Source: Bacteroidota bacterium (GTDB taxonomy: Bacteria > Bacteroidota > Bacteroidia > CAIKAF01). Taken from it: DNA of 11,398 bases. The notes below the pieces were generated by a model, which saw only the letters and a list, made by a program, of their open reading frames with translations, did not search any database and had not been told where the DNA came from. The stretch is taken from assembly GCA_023432985.1 (NCBI GenBank), contig JAEZEQ010000044.1, positions 1 through 11,398 on the forward strand, read 5' to 3'. The first letter of the stretch is position 1. Each line of letters begins with the position of its first letter. The translations under genes and the position numbers were made by a program. This document shows, piece by piece, positions 1 to 6,126 of this stretch.

Positions 1-2
1 TG

Positions 3-137
3 GGCTACAGGCAATATTTCAGTGTAAATAAAACCTCTTGGGCCGATTTATATTTACTCTATAATGTGAAATGGAAAAGTGCAGGCGGAATTTTTAATTC
101 GCCTTTTGTTATACGTACTCTAATCGCTTTTAAATAA
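3..137 (+). CDS. 3' end of an upstream gene, product not recognised (partial)
   Basis: From position 3 the frame stays open for 44 codons to TAA at 135-137, while the other two forward frames close within the first 31 bases. The peptide is rich in aromatic residues (for example YFSVNKTSWADLYLLYNVKW) and ends ..FVIRTLIAFK. Alternating polar and hydrophobic stretches would suit the last strands of a beta-rich or outer-membrane protein, but that is only an impression and I recognise no family. The start lies outside the window. An open frame of this length can arise by chance in A/T-rich DNA, so confidence is moderate. Confidence 0.45.
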   Translation, partial: GYRQYFSVNKTSWADLYLLYNVKWKSAGGIFNSPFVIRTLIAFK

Positions 138-138
138 G

Positions 139-263
139 CTAAAAACAAATGCAGCTTTGCCCTTCTTCGTTGAAGCTCAAATCCATTCAGTCACATAGAG
201 GAACTATGCTCCTTCACGTATTTTTCGCTTCGCCTCGAATGGCTTTGCATCATTTGTTTTTAA
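139..263. repeat. Imperfect palindromic repeat element with 12-bp inverted ends
   Basis: The arms TAAAAACAAATG (140-151) and CATTTGTTTTTA (251-262) are perfect reverse complements and bracket about 100 bp. Inside are smaller dyads: AGCTT/AAGCT (153-157 with 173-177), CATAG/CTATG (194-198 with 204-208, 5-nt loop) and CCATTC/GAATGG (183-188 with 237-242). No reading frame of note is present. It fills most of the 341-nt gap (138-478) between the upstream gene and prs. It looks like a dispersed, foldable intergenic repeat (REP-like or MITE-like), but with only this window I cannot show copies elsewhere. Confidence 0.6.
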
Positions 264-308
264 CAGGGTAGGTTAAGAAAATGTCTTATTCCTTTCCGAA
301 ATATGTCA

Positions 309-362
309 CTAAAAACAAATGCAGTTTTGCCCTACTGTTTGAAGCTCCATTTCGCTCAGTCA
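309..362 (+). repeat. Second, truncated direct copy of the 139-193 repeat
   Basis: Positions 309-332 match 139-162 at 23 of 24 bases, starting with the identical ctaaaaacaaatgcag. After a short variable stretch the nine bases ttgaagctc recur (170-178 and 339-347), and cagtca recurs (188-193 and 357-362). The match then fades, and the CATAG hairpin and the inverted right arm of the first copy are missing. The 12-bp arm at 310-321 could also pair with the inverted arm at 251-262. The rest of the gap up to the prs promoter (363-425) is T-rich with nothing clear in it. Confidence 0.6.
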
Positions 363-425
363 AGACGCAGGTTTACATGATTTTACTTCCTTGCTAAAGA
401 ACAAATTTCTGTTTTTTTTAAATAG

Positions 426-457
426 TCTGTATACATTCAAATAAATGATTACCTTTG
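426..457 (+). promoter_or_regulatory. Promoter of prs (Bacteroidota type)
   Basis: TACCTTTG at 450-457 matches the Bacteroidota -7 consensus TAnnTTTG exactly. TCTG at 426-429, one base from the -33 TTTG, lies 20 nt upstream, a normal spacing. Transcription would start near 463-465, leaving about 15 nt before the ATG at 479. This argues against the in-frame TTG at 455, which is part of the box. Confidence 0.7.
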
Positions 458-478
458 CACCTTCAACTAAAAGCTTTT

Positions 479-1411
479 ATGTCGGCAGAAGCAAAGATTT
501 TTTCGGGAACATCCTCTTTGTATTTGGCAGAAAAAATTGCCAAAGAGTTTGGAGTACCGTTAGGACAAATAAATGTAGCACGTTTTAGTGACGGGGAAAT
601 ACAGCCCTCATTTGAAGAAAGCATTCGCGGATGCGATGTGTTTATCGTGCAAAGTACATTTCCGCCGGCAGAGAATTTGGTTGAATTATTAATGATTATT
701 GACGCGGCAAAAAGGGCTTCAGCTCGTCAAATTGTGGCGGTAATGCCATATTTTGGCTATGCACGTCAAGACAGAAAAGACAAGCCTCGTGTGTCTATCG
801 GAGCAAAGTTGGTTGCTAATTTATTGTCGGCCGCCGGTGCAACGCGCATTATGACCATGGATTTACATGCCGATCAAATTCAAGGCTTTTTCGACTACCC
901 CGTAGATCATTTATTTGCCTCTTCTATTTTTGCGCCCTATATACAAAGTCTGAATTTGGATAATGTTACTGTGGCAGCACCCGATATTGGAGGTTCAAAA
1001 AGAGCAAATGCCTATAGCAAATATCTCAATTGCGAGATGGCCATGTGTTATAAAGTGCGCAAAAAAGCCAATGAAATCGAAAGCATGACCGTTATTGGAG
1101 ATGTAGCCGGAAAAAATATTGTATTGGTAGACGATATGATAGATACCGGAGGCACTTTATGTAAGGCTGCCGATTTGATGATGGAAAGGGGTGCATTAAG
1201 CGTGCGTGCCCTATGCACACATCCTGTTTTGTCCGGTTCGGCCATAGATAAAATTGAAAAAAGTCAGCTCGTGGAATTAGTGGTTACAGATACCATTCCA
1301 CTTTCCAGAGAGTCCGACAAAATCAAAGTTTTATCTTGTTCCGAATTATTTAGTAAAACCATTAAACTGATGCTGCAAGACGAATCAATCTCCAGCCAGT
1401 TTATATTTTAA
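479..1411 (+). CDS. prs: Ribose-phosphate pyrophosphokinase (PRPP synthetase)
   Basis: This cytosolic enzyme makes phosphoribosyl pyrophosphate from ribose 5-phosphate and ATP, feeding purine, pyrimidine, histidine, tryptophan and NAD synthesis. The 310 residues match the usual class I length (about 310-320). Visible motifs: FSDGE (37-40), the ATP-binding loop YFGYARQDRK (91-100), DLHADQIQGFF (128-138), the catalytic flexible loop with K192 and R194, and the PRPP-binding loop VDDMIDTGGT (217-226). I chose ATG 479. The frame extends to a TTG at 455, but that TTG is the end of the -7 box and would add eight residues not typical of the family. No Shine-Dalgarno sequence is seen. rplY follows after 25 nt and may be co-transcribed. 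Confidence 0.97.
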   Translation: MSAEAKIFSGTSSLYLAEKIAKEFGVPLGQINVARFSDGEIQPSFEESIRGCDVFIVQSTFPPAENLVELLMIIDAAKRASARQIVAVMPYFGYARQDRKDKPRVSIGAKLVANLLSAAGATRIMTMDLHADQIQGFFDYPVDHLFASSIFAPYIQSLNLDNVTVAAPDIGGSKRANAYSKYLNCEMAMCYKVRKKANEIESMTVIGDVAGKNIVLVDDMIDTGGTLCKAADLMMERGALSVRALCTHPVLSGSAIDKIEKSQLVELVVTDTIPLSRESDKIKVLSCSELFSKTIKLMLQDESISSQFIF

Positions 1412-1416
1412 CCTTG
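1409..1416 (+). promoter_or_regulatory. Possible internal promoter for rplY
   Basis: TAACCTTG has one mismatch to TAnnTTTG, overlaps the prs stop codon and lies 20 nt before the rplY ATG, the spacing seen at the clearer promoters here. No -33 TTTG is apparent, so it may be a chance match within a prs-rplY operon. Confidence 0.3.
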
Positions 1417-1436
1417 TAATTTTTTAATTCTATATA

Positions 1437-2033
1437 ATGAAAACAGTTCAAATCAAAGCTGAAGTAAGAGCGCAAGTAGGAAAGAAAGAATCTTTAGATT
1501 TGCGTAGAGCAGGCCGTGTACCTGCTGTAGTCTATGGCGGCAATGAAGTGTTTCATATCAGCGTGGACGAGCGCGAAGTGAACACCTTATTGTATACGCC
1601 GGAAGTATTAATTGCCGATTTACAATTTGGAGACAAAAGTGTGAAAGCGATTGTTCATGATGCACAATTTGATGTTATCAGTGATCGTACCGCGCATATC
1701 GATTTTATCGAAGTTGTAGATGGTAAACCATTGAAAGTGGCTTTGCCTGTTAAGGTTGTCGGAAATTCAGTGGGTGTACGCGCCGGTGGTAAATTGAAAA
1801 TCATCATGCGTAAGTTGAAAGTGAAAGGTATGGTTGATAAATTGCCTGATTTTATTGAGGTGGATATCTCAAATGTAAATATCGGACAAACAGCTCGTAT
1901 CAAACAAATTCAACTAGACGGAGTGGAATTCCTTGATCCGAAAGACAATGTGATTTGTACGGTGAGCGCAACTCGTGCTTCTCGTCAGGAAAGTGCCGCA
2001 TCTACTGAGGCAGCCGGTAAAAAGAAAAAATAA
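1437..2033 (+). CDS. rplY: 50S ribosomal protein bL25, long (Ctc/TL5) form
   Basis: bL25 binds 5S rRNA in the central protuberance of the large subunit. The 198 residues fit the two-domain CTC/TL5 type, not the short E. coli L25 (94 residues). The N-terminal 5S-binding domain (about 1-92) shows LRRAGRVPAVVYGG (22-35) and the hallmark HDAQFDV...AHIDF (74-90). The C-terminal beta domain (about 98-180) includes VRAGG (114-118), IMRKLKVKG (123-131) and LPDFIEVDIS (136-145). A basic, Ala/Ser-rich tail ends in four lysines. It lies 25 nt after prs and is closed by the terminator at 2058-2083. In Bacillus the equivalent gene (ctc) is a general stress gene. I see nothing here that shows stress control. 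Confidence 0.95.
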   Translation: MKTVQIKAEVRAQVGKKESLDLRRAGRVPAVVYGGNEVFHISVDEREVNTLLYTPEVLIADLQFGDKSVKAIVHDAQFDVISDRTAHIDFIEVVDGKPLKVALPVKVVGNSVGVRAGGKLKIIMRKLKVKGMVDKLPDFIEVDISNVNIGQTARIKQIQLDGVEFLDPKDNVICTVSATRASRQESAASTEAAGKKKK

Positions 2034-2057
2034 TTTCTATTCAGAAATCCTTTCTAG

Positions 2058-2083
2058 AACCCCGATTTATTCGGGGTTTTTTT
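2058..2083 (+). terminator. Intrinsic terminator after prs-rplY
   Basis: An 8-bp stem AACCCCGA/TCGGGGTT (2058-2065 with 2071-2078) has a 5-nt loop and runs into seven T residues (2077-2083). It starts 24 nt after the rplY stop and lies before the pth start, so pth probably has its own transcript. Confidence 0.88.
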
Positions 2084-2117
2084 ATGCGTATTCCTTTCTT
2101 CCTTCCGCCTTTTTTCT

Positions 2118-2125
2118 TTCTTTTG
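2118..2125 (+). promoter_or_regulatory. Possible -7 box of the pth promoter
   Basis: TTCTTTTG has one mismatch to TAnnTTTG and lies 20 nt before the pth ATG, downstream of the prs-rplY terminator, where a promoter is needed. No good -33 element is visible and the area is T-rich, so confidence is low. Confidence 0.3.
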
Positions 2126-2145
2126 CATGTATATTTTGTTGCATT

Positions 2146-2712
2146 ATGGCATTTTTGATTGTGGGACTGGGAAATATTGGCGAGGAGTATAAACAAACCC
2201 GACATAATATCGGATTTGATGTGCTCGATGCACTGGTAGTAAAACATAAGGCTCCCGATTTTGTAACCGAAAAATATGCTTTTTATACAAGCTTCCTCAG
2301 CAAAGGAAAAAAAGTGCATTGCATCAAACCTACAACCTATATGAATCTCAGCGGCAAAGCTGTTCGCCATTTTATGCAATTGCACAAGATTCCAATCGAG
2401 AATATTTTGGTTATTACCGACGATTTGGCCTTACCTCTTGCAAAATTGCGCCTCAAAACCAAAGGCAGCGACGGGGGCCATAACGGATTGAAAAGTATAC
2501 AGGAATTATTGCTTAGCTCGGCTTATCCTCGATTGCGTTTTGGCATAGGCGACGATTTCCCCCGCGGCAGGCAGGCCGATTACGTACTGGGTAAATGGAA
2601 AGAATCGGAATGGATCGAAGTGCGCCTCGGTATAGATAAAGCAGTGGAAATGACAGAGGCTTTTATTTATCACGGAGCTCCGTTTGTAATGAACCATTTT
2701 AACGGGAAATAA
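2146..2712 (+). CDS. pth: Peptidyl-tRNA hydrolase
   Basis: Pth cleaves the ester bond of peptidyl-tRNAs that drop off stalled ribosomes and recycles the tRNA in the cytosol. The product is 188 residues, normal for the bacterial family. Family motifs are intact: VGLGNIG (6-12) with N10, QTRHNIGFDVLD (17-28) with catalytic H20, KPTTYMNLSG (61-70) with N67, TDDLALP (91-97) with D92, GSDGGHNGLKSI (107-118) with H112 and N113, and RFGIG (131-135). The frame is open back to 1975, but the longer form would read through the rplY tail and the terminator. MAFLIVGLGN at 2146 is the family's standard beginning. A 6-bp dyad covers the stop codon. Confidence 0.96.
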   Translation: MAFLIVGLGNIGEEYKQTRHNIGFDVLDALVVKHKAPDFVTEKYAFYTSFLSKGKKVHCIKPTTYMNLSGKAVRHFMQLHKIPIENILVITDDLALPLAKLRLKTKGSDGGHNGLKSIQELLLSSAYPRLRFGIGDDFPRGRQADYVLGKWKESEWIEVRLGIDKAVEMTEAFIYHGAPFVMNHFNGK

Positions 2713-2733
2713 TTCCCGGCTCACCCCTTTTTT
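2703..2733 (+). terminator. Weak candidate terminator at the end of pth
   Basis: CGGGAA/TTCCCG (2703-2708 with 2713-2718, loop ATAA) is a compact hairpin across the pth stop codon, and six T residues follow at 2728-2733. The nine bases between stem and T-run make it a poor classical terminator. It may instead only protect the 3' end. Confidence 0.3.
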
Positions 2734-2874
2734 GCACTGAATATTTTTTCATTTTTTTCAATAAACTGCTGATGAACAGGCGAGTTGTTGCGGATTAAGT
2801 CTTTGAATTACGGCTTAAAAAGGAATCCGGACTTATGGATAAGAAATATGTCTTTTAAGTAAGAATATTGTTTG

Positions 2875-2882
2875 TACATTCG
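2875..2882 (+). promoter_or_regulatory. Possible -7 box of the hldD promoter
   Basis: TACATTCG differs from TAnnTTTG at one base and lies 18 nt before the hldD ATG, the same distance as the exact box before pheS. No matching -33 element is visible. The rest of the 188-nt gap from pth (2713-2900) holds no gene I can support. Confidence 0.35.
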
Positions 2883-2900
2883 TACTCCTAATTTTATAAA

Positions 2901-3866
2901 ATGATTGTATTAACCGGAGCCGCTGGTTTTATTGGAAGTTATCTTGCTCGAAAATTAAATGATTATGGAGTAAGAGATATAGTTTTGGTCGATGATTTTT
3001 CGCGTATTGATAAAGAAAGGAATCTGGAAGGATTGCGTTATGTAGCTAAAATAGATCGCAAGGATTTGTTTGATGTGCTGGAGCGTGATTATGCAGGGAA
3101 AATTGATTCCGTTTTTCATTTGGGTGCACGTACCGATACCACAGAACAGGATAAGTCTATATTCGATAGTTTGAATTTGGAATATTCGAAAAAGATATGG
3201 AATTATTGCAGTGCAAAGGGGATTAATTTAATTTATGCTTCATCGGCTGCTACCTATGGTGACGGGTCTTTGGGTTATGACGACAGGACGCATCCCAATG
3301 ATTTAAAACCATTGAATCCTTATGGCGAATCGAAAAATGATTTCGACAAATGGGTGATGGAGCAGACGGAAAGCCCATCCTATTGGCTGGGACTTAAGTT
3401 TTTTAACGTTTATGGTCCGGGCGAATTTCATAAAGGCAGAATGGCCTCCGTGGTTTATCATGCCTACAGGCAAATCAAAGAAAAGGGGAAAGTGCGCTTA
3501 TTCCGCTCACACCGCGATGATTATGCCGACGGAGAACAAAAAAGAGATTTTATTTATGTAGATGATATAGCCGAGTTTATTTGGTTTGCATACAAATATC
3601 AACCCAAGGGCGGATTGATGAATATGGGTACAGGTCAGGCCCGCAGTTTTCTCGATTTAGTAAATGCCGTTTTTAGCTCCTTGAATATGGAGCCGCAAAT
3701 TGAATTTATCGATACTCCACTCGATATCCGCGACAGTTACCAATATTTTACTCAAGCCGAAATGCATAAATTGAACAATTCTAATTACCCCAAACCCTTT
3801 CATAGTTTGGAAGAAGGCGTGAGTGCCTATGTAAGTTTTTTGGTTCAAAGCGAAGTAAAAATTTAG
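2901..3866 (+). CDS. hldD: ADP-L-glycero-D-manno-heptose 6-epimerase
   Basis: An extended short-chain dehydrogenase/reductase that uses NADP to convert ADP-D-glycero-D-manno-heptose to the L,D form, the heptose donor for the LPS inner core. The 321 residues compare with about 310 in E. coli. Visible: the nucleotide-binding loop TGAAGFIG (5-12), FHLGARTDTTEQD (72-84), YASSAATYG (112-120) with the catalytic Ser region, the catalytic pair Y141/K145 (YGESK), FFNVYGPGEFHKG (167-179) with K178, and RDFIYVDD (215-222). The stretch SHRDDYADGEQ (203-213) is slightly longer than in E. coli. No other heptose gene (gmhA, hldE, gmhB) is in the window. prc begins 75 nt downstream with no terminator seen between, so the two may share a transcript. 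Confidence 0.94.
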   Translation: MIVLTGAAGFIGSYLARKLNDYGVRDIVLVDDFSRIDKERNLEGLRYVAKIDRKDLFDVLERDYAGKIDSVFHLGARTDTTEQDKSIFDSLNLEYSKKIWNYCSAKGINLIYASSAATYGDGSLGYDDRTHPNDLKPLNPYGESKNDFDKWVMEQTESPSYWLGLKFFNVYGPGEFHKGRMASVVYHAYRQIKEKGKVRLFRSHRDDYADGEQKRDFIYVDDIAEFIWFAYKYQPKGGLMNMGTGQARSFLDLVNAVFSSLNMEPQIEFIDTPLDIRDSYQYFTQAEMHKLNNSNYPKPFHSLEEGVSAYVSFLVQSEVKI

Positions 3867-3941
3867 TGTCAGGACGACATTTTTTTCCTATTTTACATAC
3901 CATTTTCATCTAAATGCGTTTATAAGTTCACATAGATTCAT

Positions 3942-5978
3942 ATGAAATCCAGAAAAGTTATTCTTTTATATTTTCTTATTAGTGCGCTCACGGTTACGGG
4001 CGTTTTTTCAGCCGAAAAAAGCATAGACCCGCTTCCACCTTTAGCGCCTAATGAGAATCATGGCCGAATTGCCCAGGAAATCGGCAATGCCTTACGCTTT
4101 TATCATTATGCCGAGCCCAAGCTCGACGATTCTTTATCGGCTCATTTTTTCGATACCTATTTAGAGACCTTAGATCCGCAGAAAAGTTATTTTCTTTCAT
4201 CGGACATTACGAAATTTTATAAGCATCGCTTAATGCTCGATGATTATATTAAGCAAGGAAATGTAGATTTTGCTTTCGAGGTTATAAATGTATTGAGAGG
4301 CAGGATGACTGAACGCATTAATTTTGTATTGTCTCTGGATCAGAAAAGTTTCGATTTTTCGGGACATGAATTTTATGTATATAATCGGGAATCTGCGTCT
4401 TATTTTATTACAACTCAGGAGCAGGATGAGTTTTGGCGCAAAAGAGTTAAATATGAGGTTTTAAACCTGAAATTGGCCGGGAAAGAAGTAGAAAAGTCAG
4501 AAGAAACTTTAGAGAAGCGTTATACCAATTTATATTCGGCTTTAAAGAAGCAAAACAGCGAAGACGTTTTTCAGTTTTACATGAATGCGCTTACCGAGGT
4601 GGTTGATCCACACAGTTCCTATTTTTCGCCTCGCACGGCAGAAGGCTTTAAAATCAACATGAGTAATTCGCTCGAAGGTATAGGCGCAACATTGAGTACC
4701 GAAGGAGAATATACGGTGATTGTGGAATTGGTGAAAGGTGGTCCGGCAGATAAGAGTAAGCAAATTATGAAAAACGACCGCATTGTGGCAGTAGGTCAGG
4801 AAACGGGCGAAATGGAGGACGTATTGGGATGGAGAATAGACGATGTGGTTTCTAAAATTCGCGGTCCCAAGGGTTCTGTTGTACGTCTGGAAATATTGCC
4901 ATCCGGTTCGCCCGATGGACGTACCAAATTGGTAAACCTGGTGCGCGATAAAATCAAACTCGAGGAACAATCGGCAAAAGGTGAGGTGAAGATGGTGGGT
5001 AAAACCAAGATCGGGGTTGTGCGTATACCATCCTTTTATTTCGATTTCGAGGCCTATCAAAAAGGAGAAAAAGACTATAAAAGTACGAGCGGCGATGTAG
5101 CAAAAATATTGGCCGATTTCAAGCGTCAAAAAGTAAAAGGCGTGGTGGTCGACTTGAGAGATAATGGCGGAGGATCATTGATTGAGGCCGTGGAGCTGAC
5201 CGGACTATTTCTGCCCAGAGGGCCAATCGTGCAGGTGCGCGATGCATCCGGGCAGATAGATGTGAAATATGATGATCCGGGAATCAGCTGGGAAGGGCCT
5301 TTATGTGTAGTTGTGGGCCGTTTTAGCGCTTCTGCATCCGAGATTTTTGCCGGAGCCATACAAGATTATGGCCGAGGTTTGGTAGTGGGTTCGCAGACTT
5401 ACGGGAAAGGAACCGTGCAGAATTTGATGGATTTAAACCGACTTATTCCGCATGAACCCGGAAAACTGGGCCAATTGAAATTGACTTTGGCGAAATTTTA
5501 TCGCGTAACGGGAAGTTCGACCCAGCACAAAGGAGTAGAACCCGATATATTATTCCCAAGCCCTTTCCCTGCCGAGGAATATGGCGAAAGCAGCGAAAAA
5601 TATGCCTTGGAGTGGGATCAAATTCAAAGCCTGGAGTTTCCTTCGAGTAATGCCATTAAAACGGCCATTCCTATGTTGTTGAAATTGCATAATGCAAGAA
5701 TGAGTCAAAATCCGGAGTATAAATATTATTTAGAAGATATAGAAGATTTTAGGGTGAAAAAGCAAGCATTGCAAATCTCGTTGAACGAGGAAACCTTGAA
5801 GGCGGAAAGAGAGGCAGAAAAAGCAAAAGATGCTGAACGTAAAAAGATTTTGGATGCATTTTATGAAAAGAATTTGCCCAAGAAAAAGAAGAAAGGGGCA
5901 GAAGATCAACCCGAACGCGATTTTGTACTCGAGGAAGCCTGTGAAATATTAAAAGATTGGATGGCGATTTCGCACTAA
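3942..5978 (+). CDS. prc: C-terminal processing (tail-specific) protease Prc/Tsp, family S41A
   Basis: An exported serine protease that degrades or trims proteins from their C-terminus, usually in the periplasm. The 678 residues match the long Prc type (E. coli 682). Order: signal peptide (about 1-23, basic start then a hydrophobic run ending VFSA), N-terminal helical Tsp domain (about 35-230), PDZ domain (about 240-335) beginning SNSLEGIGATL, S41 catalytic domain (about 350-540), and the C-terminal DUF3340-type region, highly charged with five consecutive lysines (647-651). From the spacing of E. coli Prc S452/D463/K477 (precursor numbering), the equivalents are S464 (in SASASEIF), D475 and K489 (in YGKGTVQ). 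The substrate-loop motif DLRDNGGGSL (404-413) is intact. Its link to LPS or envelope upkeep with hldD is only inferred from adjacency. Confidence 0.95.
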   Translation: MKSRKVILLYFLISALTVTGVFSAEKSIDPLPPLAPNENHGRIAQEIGNALRFYHYAEPKLDDSLSAHFFDTYLETLDPQKSYFLSSDITKFYKHRLMLDDYIKQGNVDFAFEVINVLRGRMTERINFVLSLDQKSFDFSGHEFYVYNRESASYFITTQEQDEFWRKRVKYEVLNLKLAGKEVEKSEETLEKRYTNLYSALKKQNSEDVFQFYMNALTEVVDPHSSYFSPRTAEGFKINMSNSLEGIGATLSTEGEYTVIVELVKGGPADKSKQIMKNDRIVAVGQETGEMEDVLGWRIDDVVSKIRGPKGSVVRLEILPSGSPDGRTKLVNLVRDKIKLEEQSAKGEVKMVGKTKIGVVRIPSFYFDFEAYQKGEKDYKSTSGDVAKILADFKRQKVKGVVVDLRDNGGGSLIEAVELTGLFLPRGPIVQVRDASGQIDVKYDDPGISWEGPLCVVVGRFSASASEIFAGAIQDYGRGLVVGSQTYGKGTVQNLMDLNRLIPHEPGKLGQLKLTLAKFYRVTGSSTQHKGVEPDILFPSPFPAEEYGESSEKYALEWDQIQSLEFPSSNAIKTAIPMLLKLHNARMSQNPEYKYYLEDIEDFRVKKQALQISLNEETLKAEREAEKAKDAERKKILDAFYEKNLPKKKKKGAEDQPERDFVLEEACEILKDWMAISH

Positions 5979-6072
5979 ACTAATTTTGGCATTTCTTGTT
6001 TTTTATTGGTAGGTATTCTTTTTTTATTTGCTTGGAATTTAGTACAGAAAAAAGGATAACATTTTTTGCTTT

Positions 6073-6104
6073 TTTGCACAAAGTGTTAATTTTTTTTAAT
6101 TTCG
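6073..6104 (+). promoter_or_regulatory. Promoter of the T9SS secreted protein
   Basis: A perfect -33 TTTG (6073-6076) is followed after 20 nt by TAATTTCG (6097-6104), one mismatch from TAnnTTTG. Transcription should start near 6110, about 17 nt before the ATG at 6127. It is the only promoter here with both elements this good. No terminator is evident between prc and this site. Confidence 0.6.
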
Positions 6105-6118
6105 CCCAAAATTAACAC
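6083..6118. promoter_or_regulatory. 11-bp perfect inverted repeat spanning the promoter: candidate operator
   Basis: GTGTTAATTTT (6083-6093) and AAAATTAACAC (6108-6118) are exact reverse complements separated by 14 nt, which contain the -7 box. The left arm lies between the -33 and -7 elements and the right arm at about +1. The left arm would therefore not be transcribed from this promoter, so an mRNA hairpin is unlikely and a DNA-binding dyad is more natural. The arms are A/T-rich, so a chance origin is possible. Confidence 0.5.
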
Positions 6119-6126
6119 ACGCTACT

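Noticed and set aside
84..110. Hairpin GGCGGAATT/AATTCGCC followed by TTTT, as a terminator
   Set aside because: The stem has a bulged G, the T-run is only four bases, and it lies inside the open frame that probably ends at 137. It is kept as a possible coincidence, not annotated.
393..406. Possible third direct copy of the prs-upstream repeat (gctaaagaacaaat)
   Set aside because: The likeness is limited to a short A-rich stretch with an insertion, and flanking blocks of the repeat are absent.
138..478. CRISPR array or tRNA in the only gap longer than 300 nt
   Set aside because: There are only three copies of the 12-bp word, in mixed orientation and with unequal spacing, and no cloverleaf or regular spacer pattern.
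1975..2145. N-terminal extension of pth by 57 codons
   Set aside because: It would overlap the end of rplY and read through a strong terminator hairpin, and orthologues begin directly with the GLGN motif.
2796..2835. TAAGTC/GACTTA inverted repeat upstream of hldD as a riboswitch or operator
   Set aside because: Only six base pairs with a 28-nt loop, no recognisable RNA class and no clear relation to a promoter.
4542..5129. 195-codon open frame on the minus strand
   Set aside because: It lies wholly opposite prc, whose Tsp N-terminal, PDZ and catalytic motifs are intact. The predicted peptide is rich in Phe, His and Tyr and resembles no family.
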